From NCBI RefSeq assembly GCF_004335005.1, contig NZ_RQRT01000040.1:1-38930 (forward strand): a stretch of DNA of 38,930 nucleotides. The letters are read 5' to 3'. Below are positions 12,812 to 20,378 of this stretch, piece by piece. The position numbers and the translations under genes are program-made. Each line of letters starts with the position of its first letter. Within the stretch, counting starts at the first letter, position 1. The notes beneath the pieces are model-generated. The model saw nothing but the letters and a program-made list of their open reading frames with translations. It made no database searches and was not told where the DNA came from. This stretch comes from Paracoccus nototheniae. GTDB taxonomy: Bacteria; Pseudomonadota; Alphaproteobacteria; Rhodobacterales; Rhodobacteraceae.

Positions 12812-12907
12812 ATGTCCCGCGAAACCGCCACTGATCTTGTCGGGGCCGCCGCCCTGTCCCTGACCACCATCGTCCTGCTGTGGCTGCCCGCCTTTCTGCA
12901 GGTCTGA
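12812..12907 (+). CDS. 31-residue membrane peptide downstream of recG
   Basis: A short open frame from ATG 12812 to TGA 12907. AGAGGAG lies about ten bases before the ATG. The product has a polar start (MSRETATDLVG) and one hydrophobic helix (ALSLTTIVLLWLPAFL), as expected for a single-span inner-membrane peptide. It lies between recG and a strong terminator, so it would be the last gene of the transcript or have its own promoter. The frame extends upstream to an ATG at 12728, but that would overlap recG and has no ribosome site. The family is unknown to me. The ribosome site and clean transmembrane helix make it credible. Confidence 0.5.
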   Translation: MSRETATDLVGAAALSLTTIVLLWLPAFLQV

Positions 12908-12975
12908 CCCTCTGCCCCGCGTTGCTTTGGATGGCGCCCGCCTGTGCGCCGTCCGTTCCCCGGCACGCGCAACTG

Positions 12976-13007
12976 GACCGGCCCTGGCAGGGGTCGGTCT
13001 TTTTTTT
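12976..13007 (+). terminator. Rho-independent terminator
   Basis: A nine-pair stem (GACCGGCCC with GGGTCGGTC, one G-T pair) encloses a six-base loop and is followed by eight T residues. It ends plus-strand transcription after recG and the small membrane peptide, just before the convergent NifU-like gene. Confidence 0.9.
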
Positions 13008-13026
13008 ATGATCGTTCGGGATCCGT

Positions 13027-13464
13027 TCAGGCGCTGGCCTGATCCATCGCCTCCAGCGTCGCCTCCCATGCCAAGAGGATCGAGGCATGGCGGTTGGGAT
13101 AGGCGCGGGCGGGGATCAGCGCCTCCAGATCTTCAAAGGGGGCGGTGGGGGCGGGGGCGTTCTCGCGCAGCATGGCGCGCAGCTGGTCGCGGGCAGCGAC
13201 AAGGCCCGCGCGGTCCAGACCGATCACCGCCTGCCCCAGAACCGAGGCCGAGGCCTGACCAAGCGCGCAGGCCCGCACCTCTTGCGCGAAATCCGTGATC
13301 CGGCCCTGATCCAGCGACAGATCGACGGTCACCGATGATCCGCATTGCGGCGAGCGGCGCTGGACGCTGGCCTGCGGTGCCGCAAGCCTGCCCTGCAGCG
13401 GGATCGAGGTCGTCAGCGCAAGAATGCGGCGCGAATAAAGCTGCATGAGGTCACTGTCGGCCAT
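13027..13464 (-). CDS. NifU/SufU-like Fe-S cluster assembly scaffold
   Basis: A 145-aa protein of the NifU N-terminal/SufU family, which holds nascent Fe-S clusters or relays sulfur. It shows the family order: Tyr-Ser near residue 10, SPQCGSS with Cys41, then [13 protein letters not shown] with Cys66. The third usual cysteine position is His in [12 protein letters not shown], a Cys-to-His change. The start is ATG 13464 because GGAG is then five bases upstream; the ATG directly before it (13467) has too little spacing. It is divergent from hisI and convergent with the recG transcript. The exact role, scaffold or zinc-bound sulfurtransferase, cannot be decided from sequence. Confidence 0.85.
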   Translation of the reverse strand: MADSDLMQLYSRRILALTTSIPLQGRLAAPQASVQRRSPQCGSSVTVDLSLDQGRITDFAQEVRACALGQASASVLGQAVIGLDRAGLVAARDQLRAMLRENAPAPTAPFEDLEALIPARAYPNRHASILLAWEATLEAMDQASA

Positions 13465-13552
13465 CATCTCTCCGGGTCGGGCTTTCGCGCGGGTGGGTCT
13501 GGGGTTAGATAGGGCCGCACCCGGCCAAAAGAAAGCCGCGAAAGGAAATCCG

Positions 13553-13909
13553 ATGTTCGACCCGTCCAGCCTGACCTATGACGCGGCGGGGCTGATCCCC
13601 GCCATTGCGCAGGATGCCGCATCGGGCGAGGTGCTGATGATGGCCTGGATGAATGCCGATGCGGTGGCGCGCACGCTGGAGACCGGGCGCGTGACCTATT
13701 GGTCGCGGTCGCGGCAGGCCTTCTGGGTCAAGGGCGAAAGGTCCGGCCATGTGCAGGCGCTGGTCGAGATGCGGGTGGATTGCGACCGCGATTGCCTGCT
13801 GGTTGTGGTCGAGCAGACCGGCCCCGCCTGTCACACGAACCGGCGCAGCTGCTTTTATACGGCGCTGCGCGATGGGACCGAGGTCGAGATCATGGCGCCG
13901 ATGGCATAG
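13553..13909 (+). CDS. hisI: Phosphoribosyl-AMP cyclohydrolase HisI
   Basis: A 118-aa enzyme that opens the purine ring of phosphoribosyl-AMP in histidine synthesis. Diagnostic motifs are [22 protein letters not shown] and [10 protein letters not shown]. The metal-site region carries Asp and Cys residues (VDCDRDC), and [11 protein letters not shown] supplies the zinc-binding cysteines. It is the stand-alone cyclohydrolase, without the HisE pyrophosphohydrolase fusion seen in enterobacteria. AAAGGA precedes ATG 13553; longer upstream frames overlap the divergent NifU-like gene and are shadows. No other his gene lies nearby. Confidence 0.96.
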   Translation: MFDPSSLTYDAAGLIPAIAQDAASGEVLMMAWMNADAVARTLETGRVTYWSRSRQAFWVKGERSGHVQALVEMRVDCDRDCLLVVVEQTGPACHTNRRSCFYTALRDGTEVEIMAPMA

Positions 13910-13973
13910 GGGGGCGCTGCCCCCCGTCCTGCGGACTCCCCCCGGGATATTTGCGCCAAGATGAAGGGTCAGA
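13909..13973. repeat. Rhodobacteraceae-type intergenic hairpin repeat
   Basis: Directly after hisI come two hairpins in a row, GGGGGGC-GCT-GCCCCCC (13909-13925) and GTCC-TGC-GGAC (13926-13936). CCCCCCGGGATATTTG and a GATGAAGG-type tail follow. From memory this hairpin plus GGGATATTT...GATGAAG module recurs in intergenic DNA of Rhodobacter and Paracoccus relatives. It sits between convergent genes hisI and gluQ and may act as a bidirectional terminator or RNA stabiliser. A degenerate relative occurs at 20306-20342. Confidence 0.55.
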
Positions 13974-14820
13974 GGCCGATCATGTGGCGGATGTCGGTGG
14001 GGGTGGCGCCGTCGTCGCGGTAGTGGCGGATCGCGCGGGCATCGTCGCGTTTGGCAAGGCGGCGGCCCACATCGTCGCGGATCAGGCGGTGATGCAGATA
14101 GGCCGGGGTCGGCAGATCCAGCAGCCGTTGCAGCAGGACATGGATGAAGGTGGCGTCGAACAGATCCTTGCCGCGGGTGACAAGGGTGATGCCTTGCGCG
14201 GCATCATCCACGACCACCGCGAGATGATAGGATGTGCCCATGCCCCGCCGGGACAGGATCACATCGCCGATGCCTGCGCAGAACTGGTCGCGGGTCAGGA
14301 TATGGTCGTGATCGGGCAGGATCCGGCGGTCGCGAAAGCCGATCCGGTCGAGGCCCAAGGCATCGAAGGCGCGGGCGGCGTCCAGACGGATCACGTCATC
14401 GGGCCCGGCATCGCGCAGATCGCAGCCCCGGCAGGTGCCGGGATAGATCAGCCCGTCGGGGCCTGCCGGTGGGGCGCCCTCCTGCGGGGCCGACAGGGCG
14501 GCGCGGATATCGCCGCGACGGCAGCGGCAGGGATAGGTCAGCGGCGCCAGCCGGGCCAGCGCCGCATGATAGGCGGGCATGCGGTCGGACTGGCGCATCA
14601 CCGGCAACGGCCAGTCGAGCCCCAGCCAGTGCAGATCGTCATGAATCGCCCTGTCGAATTCCGGGCGGCAGCGGTCGCGGTCGATATCCTCGATGCGCAG
14701 ATGAAAGCGGCCGTGGGCGGCGGCGGTCAGGGCCGAGAAAGCATGTCCCAGATGCAGAAGCCCCGTGGGCGAGGGGGCAAATCGGGTGATGTCGGGCGAG
14801 GTTACTGGGCCGCCAGCCAT
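13969..14820 (-). CDS. gluQ: Glutamyl-Q tRNA(Asp) synthetase
   Basis: A 283-aa truncated glutamyl-tRNA synthetase paralogue that attaches glutamate to queuosine at position 34 of tRNA-Asp. It has the class I HIGH-type segment ([16 protein letters not shown]) and the LRIEDID element. The zinc-site cysteines are in CRCRRGD and YPGTCRGC, and RRLAKRD stands in the KMSKS position. It lacks the anticodon-binding domain of full GltX, as expected. The proposed start overlaps the end of trmFO by 19 bases with no clear ribosome site, so expression by coupling to trmFO is likely. Both neighbours on this strand are tRNA modification genes. Confidence 0.93.
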   Translation of the reverse strand: MAGGPVTSPDITRFAPSPTGLLHLGHAFSALTAAAHGRFHLRIEDIDRDRCRPEFDRAIHDDLHWLGLDWPLPVMRQSDRMPAYHAALARLAPLTYPCRCRRGDIRAALSAPQEGAPPAGPDGLIYPGTCRGCDLRDAGPDDVIRLDAARAFDALGLDRIGFRDRRILPDHDHILTRDQFCAGIGDVILSRRGMGTSYHLAVVVDDAAQGITLVTRGKDLFDATFIHVLLQRLLDLPTPAYLHHRLIRDDVGRRLAKRDDARAIRHYRDDGATPTDIRHMIGL

Positions 14821-16139
14821 GCGCCGAAATCATCCTTGGCGCGCTGCGTATAGGCCGGATAGCGGTCCTTGCGACCGCGACGGCCCGACCGCGTATCGGG
14901 CAGCGGCGGGAAGAGGCCAAAATTCACGTTCATCGGCTGAAAGGTTTTCGCCTCGGCCCCGCCGGTGATGTGATGGATCAGCGCGCCGGTGGCCGTGGTC
15001 AAAGGCGGCGGGCCAAGGTCGCGGCCCAGGGCCTGCGCGGCGGCCATCCGGCCTGCCAGAAGGCCCATCGCGGCGCTTTCGACATAGCCCTCGACCCCCG
15101 TCACCTGACCGGCAAAGCGCAGATTGGGGCGCAGCCGCAGGCGCATCCGGTCGTCCATCAGCGTGGGCGAGTTCAGAAAGCTGTTCCTGTGAATGCCGCC
15201 AAGCCGGGCAAAGCTGGCATTCTGCAGACCGGGGATCATCCGGAACACCTGCGTCTGCGCGCCGTATTTCATCTTGGTCTGGAAGCCAACGATATTATAA
15301 AGTGTGCCCAAGGAATTGTCGCGACGCAGCTGAACGACGGCATAGGCCTTTTCGTCCGGCTTGTGCGGGTTGGTCAGGCCCACCGGCTTCATCGGGCCAA
15401 AGCGCAGCGTCTCGCGGCCGCGTTCGGCCATCACCTCGATGGGCAGGCAGCCGTCGAAATAGCCTGCGGTTTCGCCTTCGTGAAACTCGGTCTTGTCGGC
15501 GGCCAGAAGGGCGTCGAGGAAGGCCTCGTATTCCGGTTTGGTCATCGGGCAGTTGATATAGGCCTTTTGTTCGGCCAGCGTCTCGCCCTTGTCATAGCGC
15601 GACTGTTCCCAGGCAATCGCCATGTCGATGGTCTCGGCATGCACGATCGGGGCGATGGCGTCGAAGAAGGCCAGCGCCTCGGTGCCGGTGACGCCGCGGA
15701 TGGCGCCTGCCAGCGCGTCCGATGTCAGCGGACCGGTCGCCACGATCCAGTTGCCATCCGTGGGCAGTTCGGTGATTTCGCCCGGCACGATGTCGATCAG
15801 CGGTTCGGCCTGCAGGGCCTGGGTGACGGCTGCGGAAAACGCCTCGCGGTCGACGGCCAGCGCGCCGCCTGCGGGCAAGCGGTGGCGGCCCGCCATGTCC
15901 ATGATCAGCCCGCCCGCCGCGCGCATTTCCCAATGCAGCTGGCCCACGGCGTTCATCACGTCATCATCCGAACGGAAGCTGTTCGAGCAGACCATTTCCG
16001 CGCAATCGCCGGTCTTATGGGCGAACGTGCCGACCTGCGGGCGCATCTCGTGCAGGATGACGGGGACGCCGGCGCGGGAAATCTGCCAGGCGGCTTCGGA
16101 CCCGGCCAGACCGGCGCCGATGATGTGAACGGGTTCCAT
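14802..16139 (-). CDS. trmFO: tRNA m5U54 methyltransferase TrmFO (folate/FAD-dependent)
   Basis: A 445-aa flavoprotein that methylates U54 in the T loop using methylene-tetrahydrofolate and FADH2. The N-terminus is the dinucleotide-binding motif [27 protein letters not shown], the [14 protein letters not shown] block and the [12 protein letters not shown]-binding C-terminus are all family markers. I chose ATG 16139 because GGAG lies six bases upstream and the protein then begins four residues before the Rossmann motif. ATG 16151 and the more distant 16169 are weaker. It is followed by overlapping gluQ and preceded by rplY on the same strand. Confidence 0.96.
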   Translation of the reverse strand: MEPVHIIGAGLAGSEAAWQISRAGVPVILHEMRPQVGTFAHKTGDCAEMVCSNSFRSDDDVMNAVGQLHWEMRAAGGLIMDMAGRHRLPAGGALAVDREAFSAAVTQALQAEPLIDIVPGEITELPTDGNWIVATGPLTSDALAGAIRGVTGTEALAFFDAIAPIVHAETIDMAIAWEQSRYDKGETLAEQKAYINCPMTKPEYEAFLDALLAADKTEFHEGETAGYFDGCLPIEVMAERGRETLRFGPMKPVGLTNPHKPDEKAYAVVQLRRDNSLGTLYNIVGFQTKMKYGAQTQVFRMIPGLQNASFARLGGIHRNSFLNSPTLMDDRMRLRLRPNLRFAGQVTGVEGYVESAAMGLLAGRMAAAQALGRDLGPPPLTTATGALIHHITGGAEAKTFQPMNVNFGLFPPLPDTRSGRRGRKDRYPAYTQRAKDDFGAWLAAQ

Positions 16140-16188
16140 GCGTGTCTCCATAAGGCGCGGGGCTAGCAAAGCGGGCCCGGAATGGAAA

Positions 16189-16213
16189 GGGGCGGCGCCA
16201 TTGGCACCGCCCC
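16189..16213 (-). terminator. Hairpin terminator after rplY
   Basis: On the minus strand GGGGCGGTGCC and GGCGCCGCCCC form an 11-pair stem with one G-T pair and a three-base loop, followed by CTTTCCATT. The hairpin is strong but the T tract is interrupted, so readthrough into trmFO is possible. Confidence 0.6.
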
Positions 16214-16250
16214 CCGGATCATGCGACCGATGCTCGCAGAGATCGTCAGA

Positions 16251-16886
16251 TCAGTCTGCAGCGGCTTCGGTCTGGGCTTCGGCGTCGTCGCCGCCTTCGC
16301 TGTCTTCCGACCGCAGCGCCGAGGGCGCGGCCAGATTGGCGATGACGAAGTCGCGGTCGATCGTCGCCTTGGCGCCGGACGGCAGCTTGACGTCGCTGAT
16401 ATGGATCGTGTCGCCGATTTCGCGGCCTGCCAGATCGACAGTCAGGTGATCGGGGATGTCACCCGCAGTCACGATCAGCTCGACCTCGTTGCGCACGGTG
16501 ACCAGCGTGCCGCCCTTTTTCAGGCCGGGGCAGGTGTCCTCGTTGATGAACTCGACCGGAATGAACAGGTTCACCTTGGACGTGCGGCGCAGGCGCATGA
16601 AGTCGATGTGGATCGGCAGATCCTTGACGACGTCGCGCTGGACGGCCCGGCAGATGACGCGGACGTCGGGCTGGCCTTCGACCTGCATGTTCCACAGCGT
16701 GGACATGAAGCGTCCCGCGCGCAGCTGGGTCAGCAGCTTGTTGAAGTCGAACTGAATGGAAACCGGGTCTTTGCCGTCTCCATACACGATACCGGGCACC
16801 TTGCCATCGCGGCGAGCTTGGCGGGCGGCCCCCTTGCCTGACCCCGCGCGTGCCTCGGCCACCAGATTCGGAATCTCTTTGGCCAT
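16251..16886 (-). CDS. rplY: 50S ribosomal protein L25/general stress protein Ctc
   Basis: A 211-aa protein of the long L25/Ctc form that binds 5S rRNA. Residues ~5-95 are the L25 domain ([16 protein letters not shown], with [12 protein letters not shown] after it). Residues ~100-190 are the TL5/CTC beta domain ([25 protein letters not shown]). The tail is a disordered acidic Glu/Asp/Ala stretch. ATG 16886 has AAGGA upstream; an ORF extension to 16943 adds 19 unrelated residues. The leader contains a small perfect hairpin, CACCCT-CCA-AGGGTG (16918-16932), that might be regulatory. pth, the usual neighbour of rplY, is not present here. Confidence 0.95.
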   Translation of the reverse strand: MAKEIPNLVAEARAGSGKGAARQARRDGKVPGIVYGDGKDPVSIQFDFNKLLTQLRAGRFMSTLWNMQVEGQPDVRVICRAVQRDVVKDLPIHIDFMRLRRTSKVNLFIPVEFINEDTCPGLKKGGTLVTVRNEVELIVTAGDIPDHLTVDLAGREIGDTIHISDVKLPSGAKATIDRDFVIANLAAPSALRSEDSEGGDDAEAQTEAAAD

Positions 16887-17127
16887 TGCTTTAATCCTTA
16901 AACGTTGTTGAGGGCGCCACCCTCCAAGGGTGCGTGACGCCAAGCGGTGCCCTTAGCGCAATGGGGGCCGGATGTGAAGCCGGAAACGCACGGTCGGGCC
17001 CCGGTCCGCACCGGCCAAGATCAGGTGATTTGACTTTGCGCCGCAGCGCCGTTCTATGCCCGCAAGGACTGGTCGTCACAGGGACCGGCGCGCGCGGGGG
17101 CATGGGGTGGATCACGGTCACACACGG

Positions 17128-18066
17128 ATGATGTCGGTCGATTACCTGCGGGTCATTCTGGCCGGATTCGTCGTTCTGGCCCATTCCGGTCTGGCCCGCG
17201 AAACGCTGCGCGAGACCGGGCAGGCGGGCCTGTGGGGGCTGGCTGCGGGCAACAGCATCCTGCGCGTGGCGGTGCCGGTCTTTACGCTGATCGCGGGGTA
17301 TTTTCTGGCATCGGCACTGCGCCGGGGGCGGCTGTCGGATTGGGTGGGGCATCTGCTGATGCTCTATGCGATCTGGTCGGCGATCTATCTGCTGTTCCTG
17401 TGGCCCTATTACGCGAACCGGCCCGTCTCGCTGACCGCGACCGAGCTGGTGCTGGGCTTCATGCATCTGTGGTTCCTGCAGGGGCTGGCGGTGTCGGGTG
17501 TCATTCTGGCCGGGGCGATCAGGCTGGGCCGGGGGGCGGTGATCGGATCGGCCATCCTGCTGGGGCTGCTGGGGCTGGGCCTGCAATATGCCAAAATGAG
17601 CGGGCTGTCCGACATGCCGGTCGAACATTATCGCAACGGGCCGGTCTATCTTTATCCCTATCTGGCGATGGGCTGGCTGATCGCCTGCCGTCCGCCGCAT
17701 CTGTCGTTGGCCGCCCTGTGGGCCATGGTGGCTGCGGGGCTGGCCCTGACGCTGGCCGAAAACATCTGGTGGCTGCACAGGATCGGAGAGGATCCCCTGC
17801 TGGAGATCCCGCTTGGCCATCTGGCTCTGTGCCCGGCGCTGCTGCTGCTGGTGATGCGCCTGCCCGCGCCCGCGACCGCGCTGCCTTTGGGGCGGGCGGC
17901 GGCGGGGATCTATGTGCTGCATGTGATCGTGCTGCAGGGCCTGCCCCGGATCGGGCTGCCCGACCCGGGGCTTGGCGCTGTGCTGGGGTTTGTGCTGCCG
18001 TTTCTGCTGGTCTGGGCAGTCAGCACAGCCGGGGGCCGCCATCGCTGGCTGGCCCGGCTGTTCTAG
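17128..18066 (+). CDS. Acyltransferase-3 family membrane protein
   Basis: A ~312-aa polytopic membrane protein with about ten hydrophobic segments. The N-terminal VDYLRVILAGFVVLAHSG carries the conserved His19 that marks acyltransferase-3 (OatA/NolL/ExoZ) proteins, which O-acylate sugars in polysaccharides, peptidoglycan or lipids. A second signature, FMHLWFLQGL, fits the H-L-W-F motif of the family. The substrate cannot be read from sequence, and capsule modification is a guess from the capsule genes 10 kb away. The start is uncertain: ATG 17128 and ATG 17131 are adjacent, the ribosome site is weak, and GTG 17107 is a fallback. The gene converges with the lactate dehydrogenase gene. Confidence 0.85.
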   Translation: MMSVDYLRVILAGFVVLAHSGLARETLRETGQAGLWGLAAGNSILRVAVPVFTLIAGYFLASALRRGRLSDWVGHLLMLYAIWSAIYLLFLWPYYANRPVSLTATELVLGFMHLWFLQGLAVSGVILAGAIRLGRGAVIGSAILLGLLGLGLQYAKMSGLSDMPVEHYRNGPVYLYPYLAMGWLIACRPPHLSLAALWAMVAAGLALTLAENIWWLHRIGEDPLLEIPLGHLALCPALLLLVMRLPAPATALPLGRAAAGIYVLHVIVLQGLPRIGLPDPGLGAVLGFVLPFLLVWAVSTAGGRHRWLARLF

Positions 18067-18103
18067 TCCACCGGTTTCGCGGCGCCGATTTCGGGCGCGG
18101 GGC

Positions 18104-19273
18104 CTAGACGATCGGGTATTCGTCCAGAAATCCGCGCGGGATCAGCACATGCTGCGGCCCGACATTGTTCAGATCGCGTTCGCCGCACAGCGCCATGCTG
18201 GTGTCCAGCTCCTTGCGGATGATCTCCAGCGCGCGGGTCACGCCCGCCTCGCCCATCGCGCCCAGACCGTGCAGCCAGGCCCGCCCGATCCAGGTGCCAT
18301 GCGCGCCAAGCGCCAGCGCCTTCAGCACGTCCTGACCGGACCGGATGCCGCCATCCATATGCACCTCGACCCTGTCGCCCACGGCGCGCACGATATGCGG
18401 CAGCATCCGGATCGAGGACAGCGCCCCGTCCAGCTGGCGCCCGCCATGATTGCTGACCACGATCGCATCGGCGCCGAAATCGGCCGCGATCCGCGCATCC
18501 TCGGGGTCCAGGATGCCTTTCAGGATCAGCTTGCCGCCCCACATGTCGCGGATCGCGGCGATCTTGTCCCAGTCCAGCCGTTCGTCGAACTGCTCGGCGG
18601 TCCAGCTCATCAGGCTGCTGGTGTCGCCGACGCCCTTGGCATGGCCGACGATATTGCCGAAGAACCGCCGTTTCGTGCGCAGCATCCCCATGCCCCACCG
18701 CCAGCGGGTCGCCAGATCCAGCATGGTCGGCAGGGTCATCTTGGGTGGCGCGGACAGCCCGTTCTTCAGATCCTTGTGCCGCTGGCCCAGGATCTGCAGA
18801 TCCAGCGTCAGGACCAGCGCGCTGCACTTGGCGGCCTTGGCGCGATCGATGATGGCGGCCAGAAACTCCTGATCCTTCATCACATACAGCTGGAACATGA
18901 AGGGCGCGGTGGTATGGGCCGCCACATCCTCGATCGAACAGATGGACATGGTGGACAGACAGAAGGGCACGCCGAATTTCTCGGCGGCGCGGGCGGCGTG
19001 AATTTCGCCATCCGCATGCTGCATGCCGGTCAGGCCCACGGGGGCCAGTGCCACGGGCATGGTGACCGGCATTTCCGCCATCTGGCGCGACAAGCTGCGG
19101 TCGGACATGTCCACGGCCACCTTCTGGCGCAGCTTCAGTCTGGTGAAATCGGTGCAGTTGTCGCGAAAGGTCTGTTCGGTATAGCTGCCCGATTCCGCAT
19201 AGTCGTAAAACATCTTCGGCGTGCGGGCGCGATGCATCCGCTTGAGATCGTCGATACTGGTGATGACGGGCAT
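18104..19273 (-). CDS. lldD: FMN-dependent L-lactate dehydrogenase / alpha-hydroxy-acid oxidase
   Basis: A 389-aa TIM-barrel flavoenzyme of the alpha-hydroxy-acid dehydrogenase family. It would oxidise L-lactate (or a related 2-hydroxy acid) to the keto acid and pass electrons to the quinone pool. The N-terminal SIDDLKRMHRARTPKMFYDY and the MPVALAPVGLTGMQHADGE flavin region are typical. The active site SNHGGRQLDG contains His276 and Arg279. The start is ATG 19273 with AAAAGGTG six bases upstream; the longer frame begins at TTG. Length fits LldD. Substrate specificity is inferred from overall resemblance, and glycolate or mandelate are possible alternatives. No lactate permease lies beside it. 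Confidence 0.88.
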   Translation of the reverse strand: MPVITSIDDLKRMHRARTPKMFYDYAESGSYTEQTFRDNCTDFTRLKLRQKVAVDMSDRSLSRQMAEMPVTMPVALAPVGLTGMQHADGEIHAARAAEKFGVPFCLSTMSICSIEDVAAHTTAPFMFQLYVMKDQEFLAAIIDRAKAAKCSALVLTLDLQILGQRHKDLKNGLSAPPKMTLPTMLDLATRWRWGMGMLRTKRRFFGNIVGHAKGVGDTSSLMSWTAEQFDERLDWDKIAAIRDMWGGKLILKGILDPEDARIAADFGADAIVVSNHGGRQLDGALSSIRMLPHIVRAVGDRVEVHMDGGIRSGQDVLKALALGAHGTWIGRAWLHGLGAMGEAGVTRALEIIRKELDTSMALCGERDLNNVGPQHVLIPRGFLDEYPIV

Positions 19274-19332
19274 GGCGCGCACCTTTTGCAAACTGGTCAG
19301 AAACTCTTACCAGCGCCCCGCATGTCTGGCAA

Positions 19333-19605
19333 TCACCCGCCCGCGCGGCGGCGCAGATCGTCGCCGACCACCGGGCCGCTCAGCGCGCGGGCCCGCGCCC
19401 GCAGCGCCTCGGCCCGCGACAGCGTGGCGGCCTCGACCGGACCCGCATCGGTGCGGACGGCGCCCACATGGGCGGGCAGGGCCGGTTCGGCCAGAATTTG
19501 GTCGGTGGGCATCAGGGCGGGGTAATCCGAATCCGCCCCCTCGCTGCAGGCGGCCAGCATCAGCATCAGGATCAGGGCGGCAGGGGCATGTCTCATGACG
19601 CCCAT
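19333..19605 (-). CDS. Small lipoprotein, function unknown
   Basis: A 90-residue protein with a lipoprotein signal: Arg-His, a hydrophobic run (ALILMLMLAAC) and a lipobox ending at Cys20. The mature peptide of ~70 residues is acidic then Arg/Ala-rich (SRAEALRARARAL), without a recognised domain. In-frame ATGs at 19605 and 19596 are both possible, and the latter gives a tighter signal peptide. It lies between lldD and the divergent TetR gene. No family assigned. Confidence 0.65.
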   Translation of the reverse strand: MGVMRHAPAALILMLMLAACSEGADSDYPALMPTDQILAEPALPAHVGAVRTDAGPVEAATLSRAEALRARARALSGPVVGDDLRRRAGG

Positions 19606-19717
19606 GATTACGCCGCCCCGCGTTCCACGGCAACGCCCTCCCTGCCAGGGCGACGGGCCCATGCCACAGCAAAACCCCGCCTTGTCCCGCGCGCCCGCAG
19701 CGCGTTAGACAGGATGC

Positions 19718-20305
19718 ATGGCCCGCACCACAGGTTCCCGCGCAACGATCACCGGCCCGCTGATCCGTGACAAGGCCCGCTGCCTGTTCGCGCGGCAGGG
19801 TTATGCTGCGGTGTCGATGCGCCAGATCGCGGCGGCGGTGGGGGTGCAGGTGGGCACGCTCTATGCCTATCTGCCCGACAAGCAGGCGCTGCTGGCCGAC
19901 CTTCTGGAAAGCCATATGCAGGATCTGCTGGCCGCATGGTCCGACGATCCGCAGGCCGACCCGCTGGCGCGTCTGGAACGGTTCGTGCGCTTTCACATCG
20001 ATTTCAGCATTGATCATGCCGATGCGGTGTTTCTGTCCTATATGGAACTGCGCAATCTGACCCCCGACAATTTCGCCCGCATCGCCGCCCTGCGCGGGCG
20101 CTACGAATCAGCGCTGGAATCGATTCTGCGCGACGGCATCGCCAGCGGCACCATGCGGCCCGAGGATCCCAAGCTGACCACTCTGGCGCTGATCGCCATG
20201 CTGACCGGCGTCACCAACTGGTACCGCGAGGGCGGGCGCCTGGACCGCGCCCGCATCGCCCAGATCTATTGGGGTCTGGCGCGCGGTGCCGTCGGCGCGG
20301 CCTGA
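19718..20305 (+). CDS. TetR/AcrR-family transcriptional regulator
   Basis: A 195-aa regulator. The N-terminal helix-turn-helix is typical: LFARQGYAAVSMRQIAAAVGV followed by VGTLYAYLPDKQALLADLLE. The helical C-terminal ligand domain (~75-190) resembles those of TetR regulators of fatty-acid or acyl-CoA metabolism (KstR2-like), by general look only. ATG 19718 has AGGA just upstream. It is divergent from the small lipoprotein and upstream of dnaG, so the obvious target would be its own promoter or the lipoprotein/lldD side. The effector is unknown. Confidence 0.9.
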   Translation: MARTTGSRATITGPLIRDKARCLFARQGYAAVSMRQIAAAVGVQVGTLYAYLPDKQALLADLLESHMQDLLAAWSDDPQADPLARLERFVRFHIDFSIDHADAVFLSYMELRNLTPDNFARIAALRGRYESALESILRDGIASGTMRPEDPKLTTLALIAMLTGVTNWYREGGRLDRARIAQIYWGLARGAVGAA

Positions 20306-20342
20306 ACCCTTTCTTCTTCACTCAAATATCCAAATCCCGCGC
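20306..20342. repeat. Degenerate copy of the GGATATTTG...GAAG intergenic element
   Basis: Read on the minus strand, the spacer between the TetR gene and dnaG contains GCGGGATTTGGATATTTGA followed by GTGAAGAAGAAAGGGT. This resembles the element after hisI but lacks the two GC hairpins. It probably belongs to the same Rhodobacteraceae intergenic repeat group; the relation is by eye. Confidence 0.35.
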
Positions 20343-20378
20343 TTGCCGCCCCGCGCCGCATCCCGGATAATCGCGCCC

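Noticed and set aside
16887..16970. TTAA-N3-TTAA near the rplY start as a CtrA site
   Set aside because: Half-site spacing is three, not seven, and the motif is part of the ribosome-binding region.
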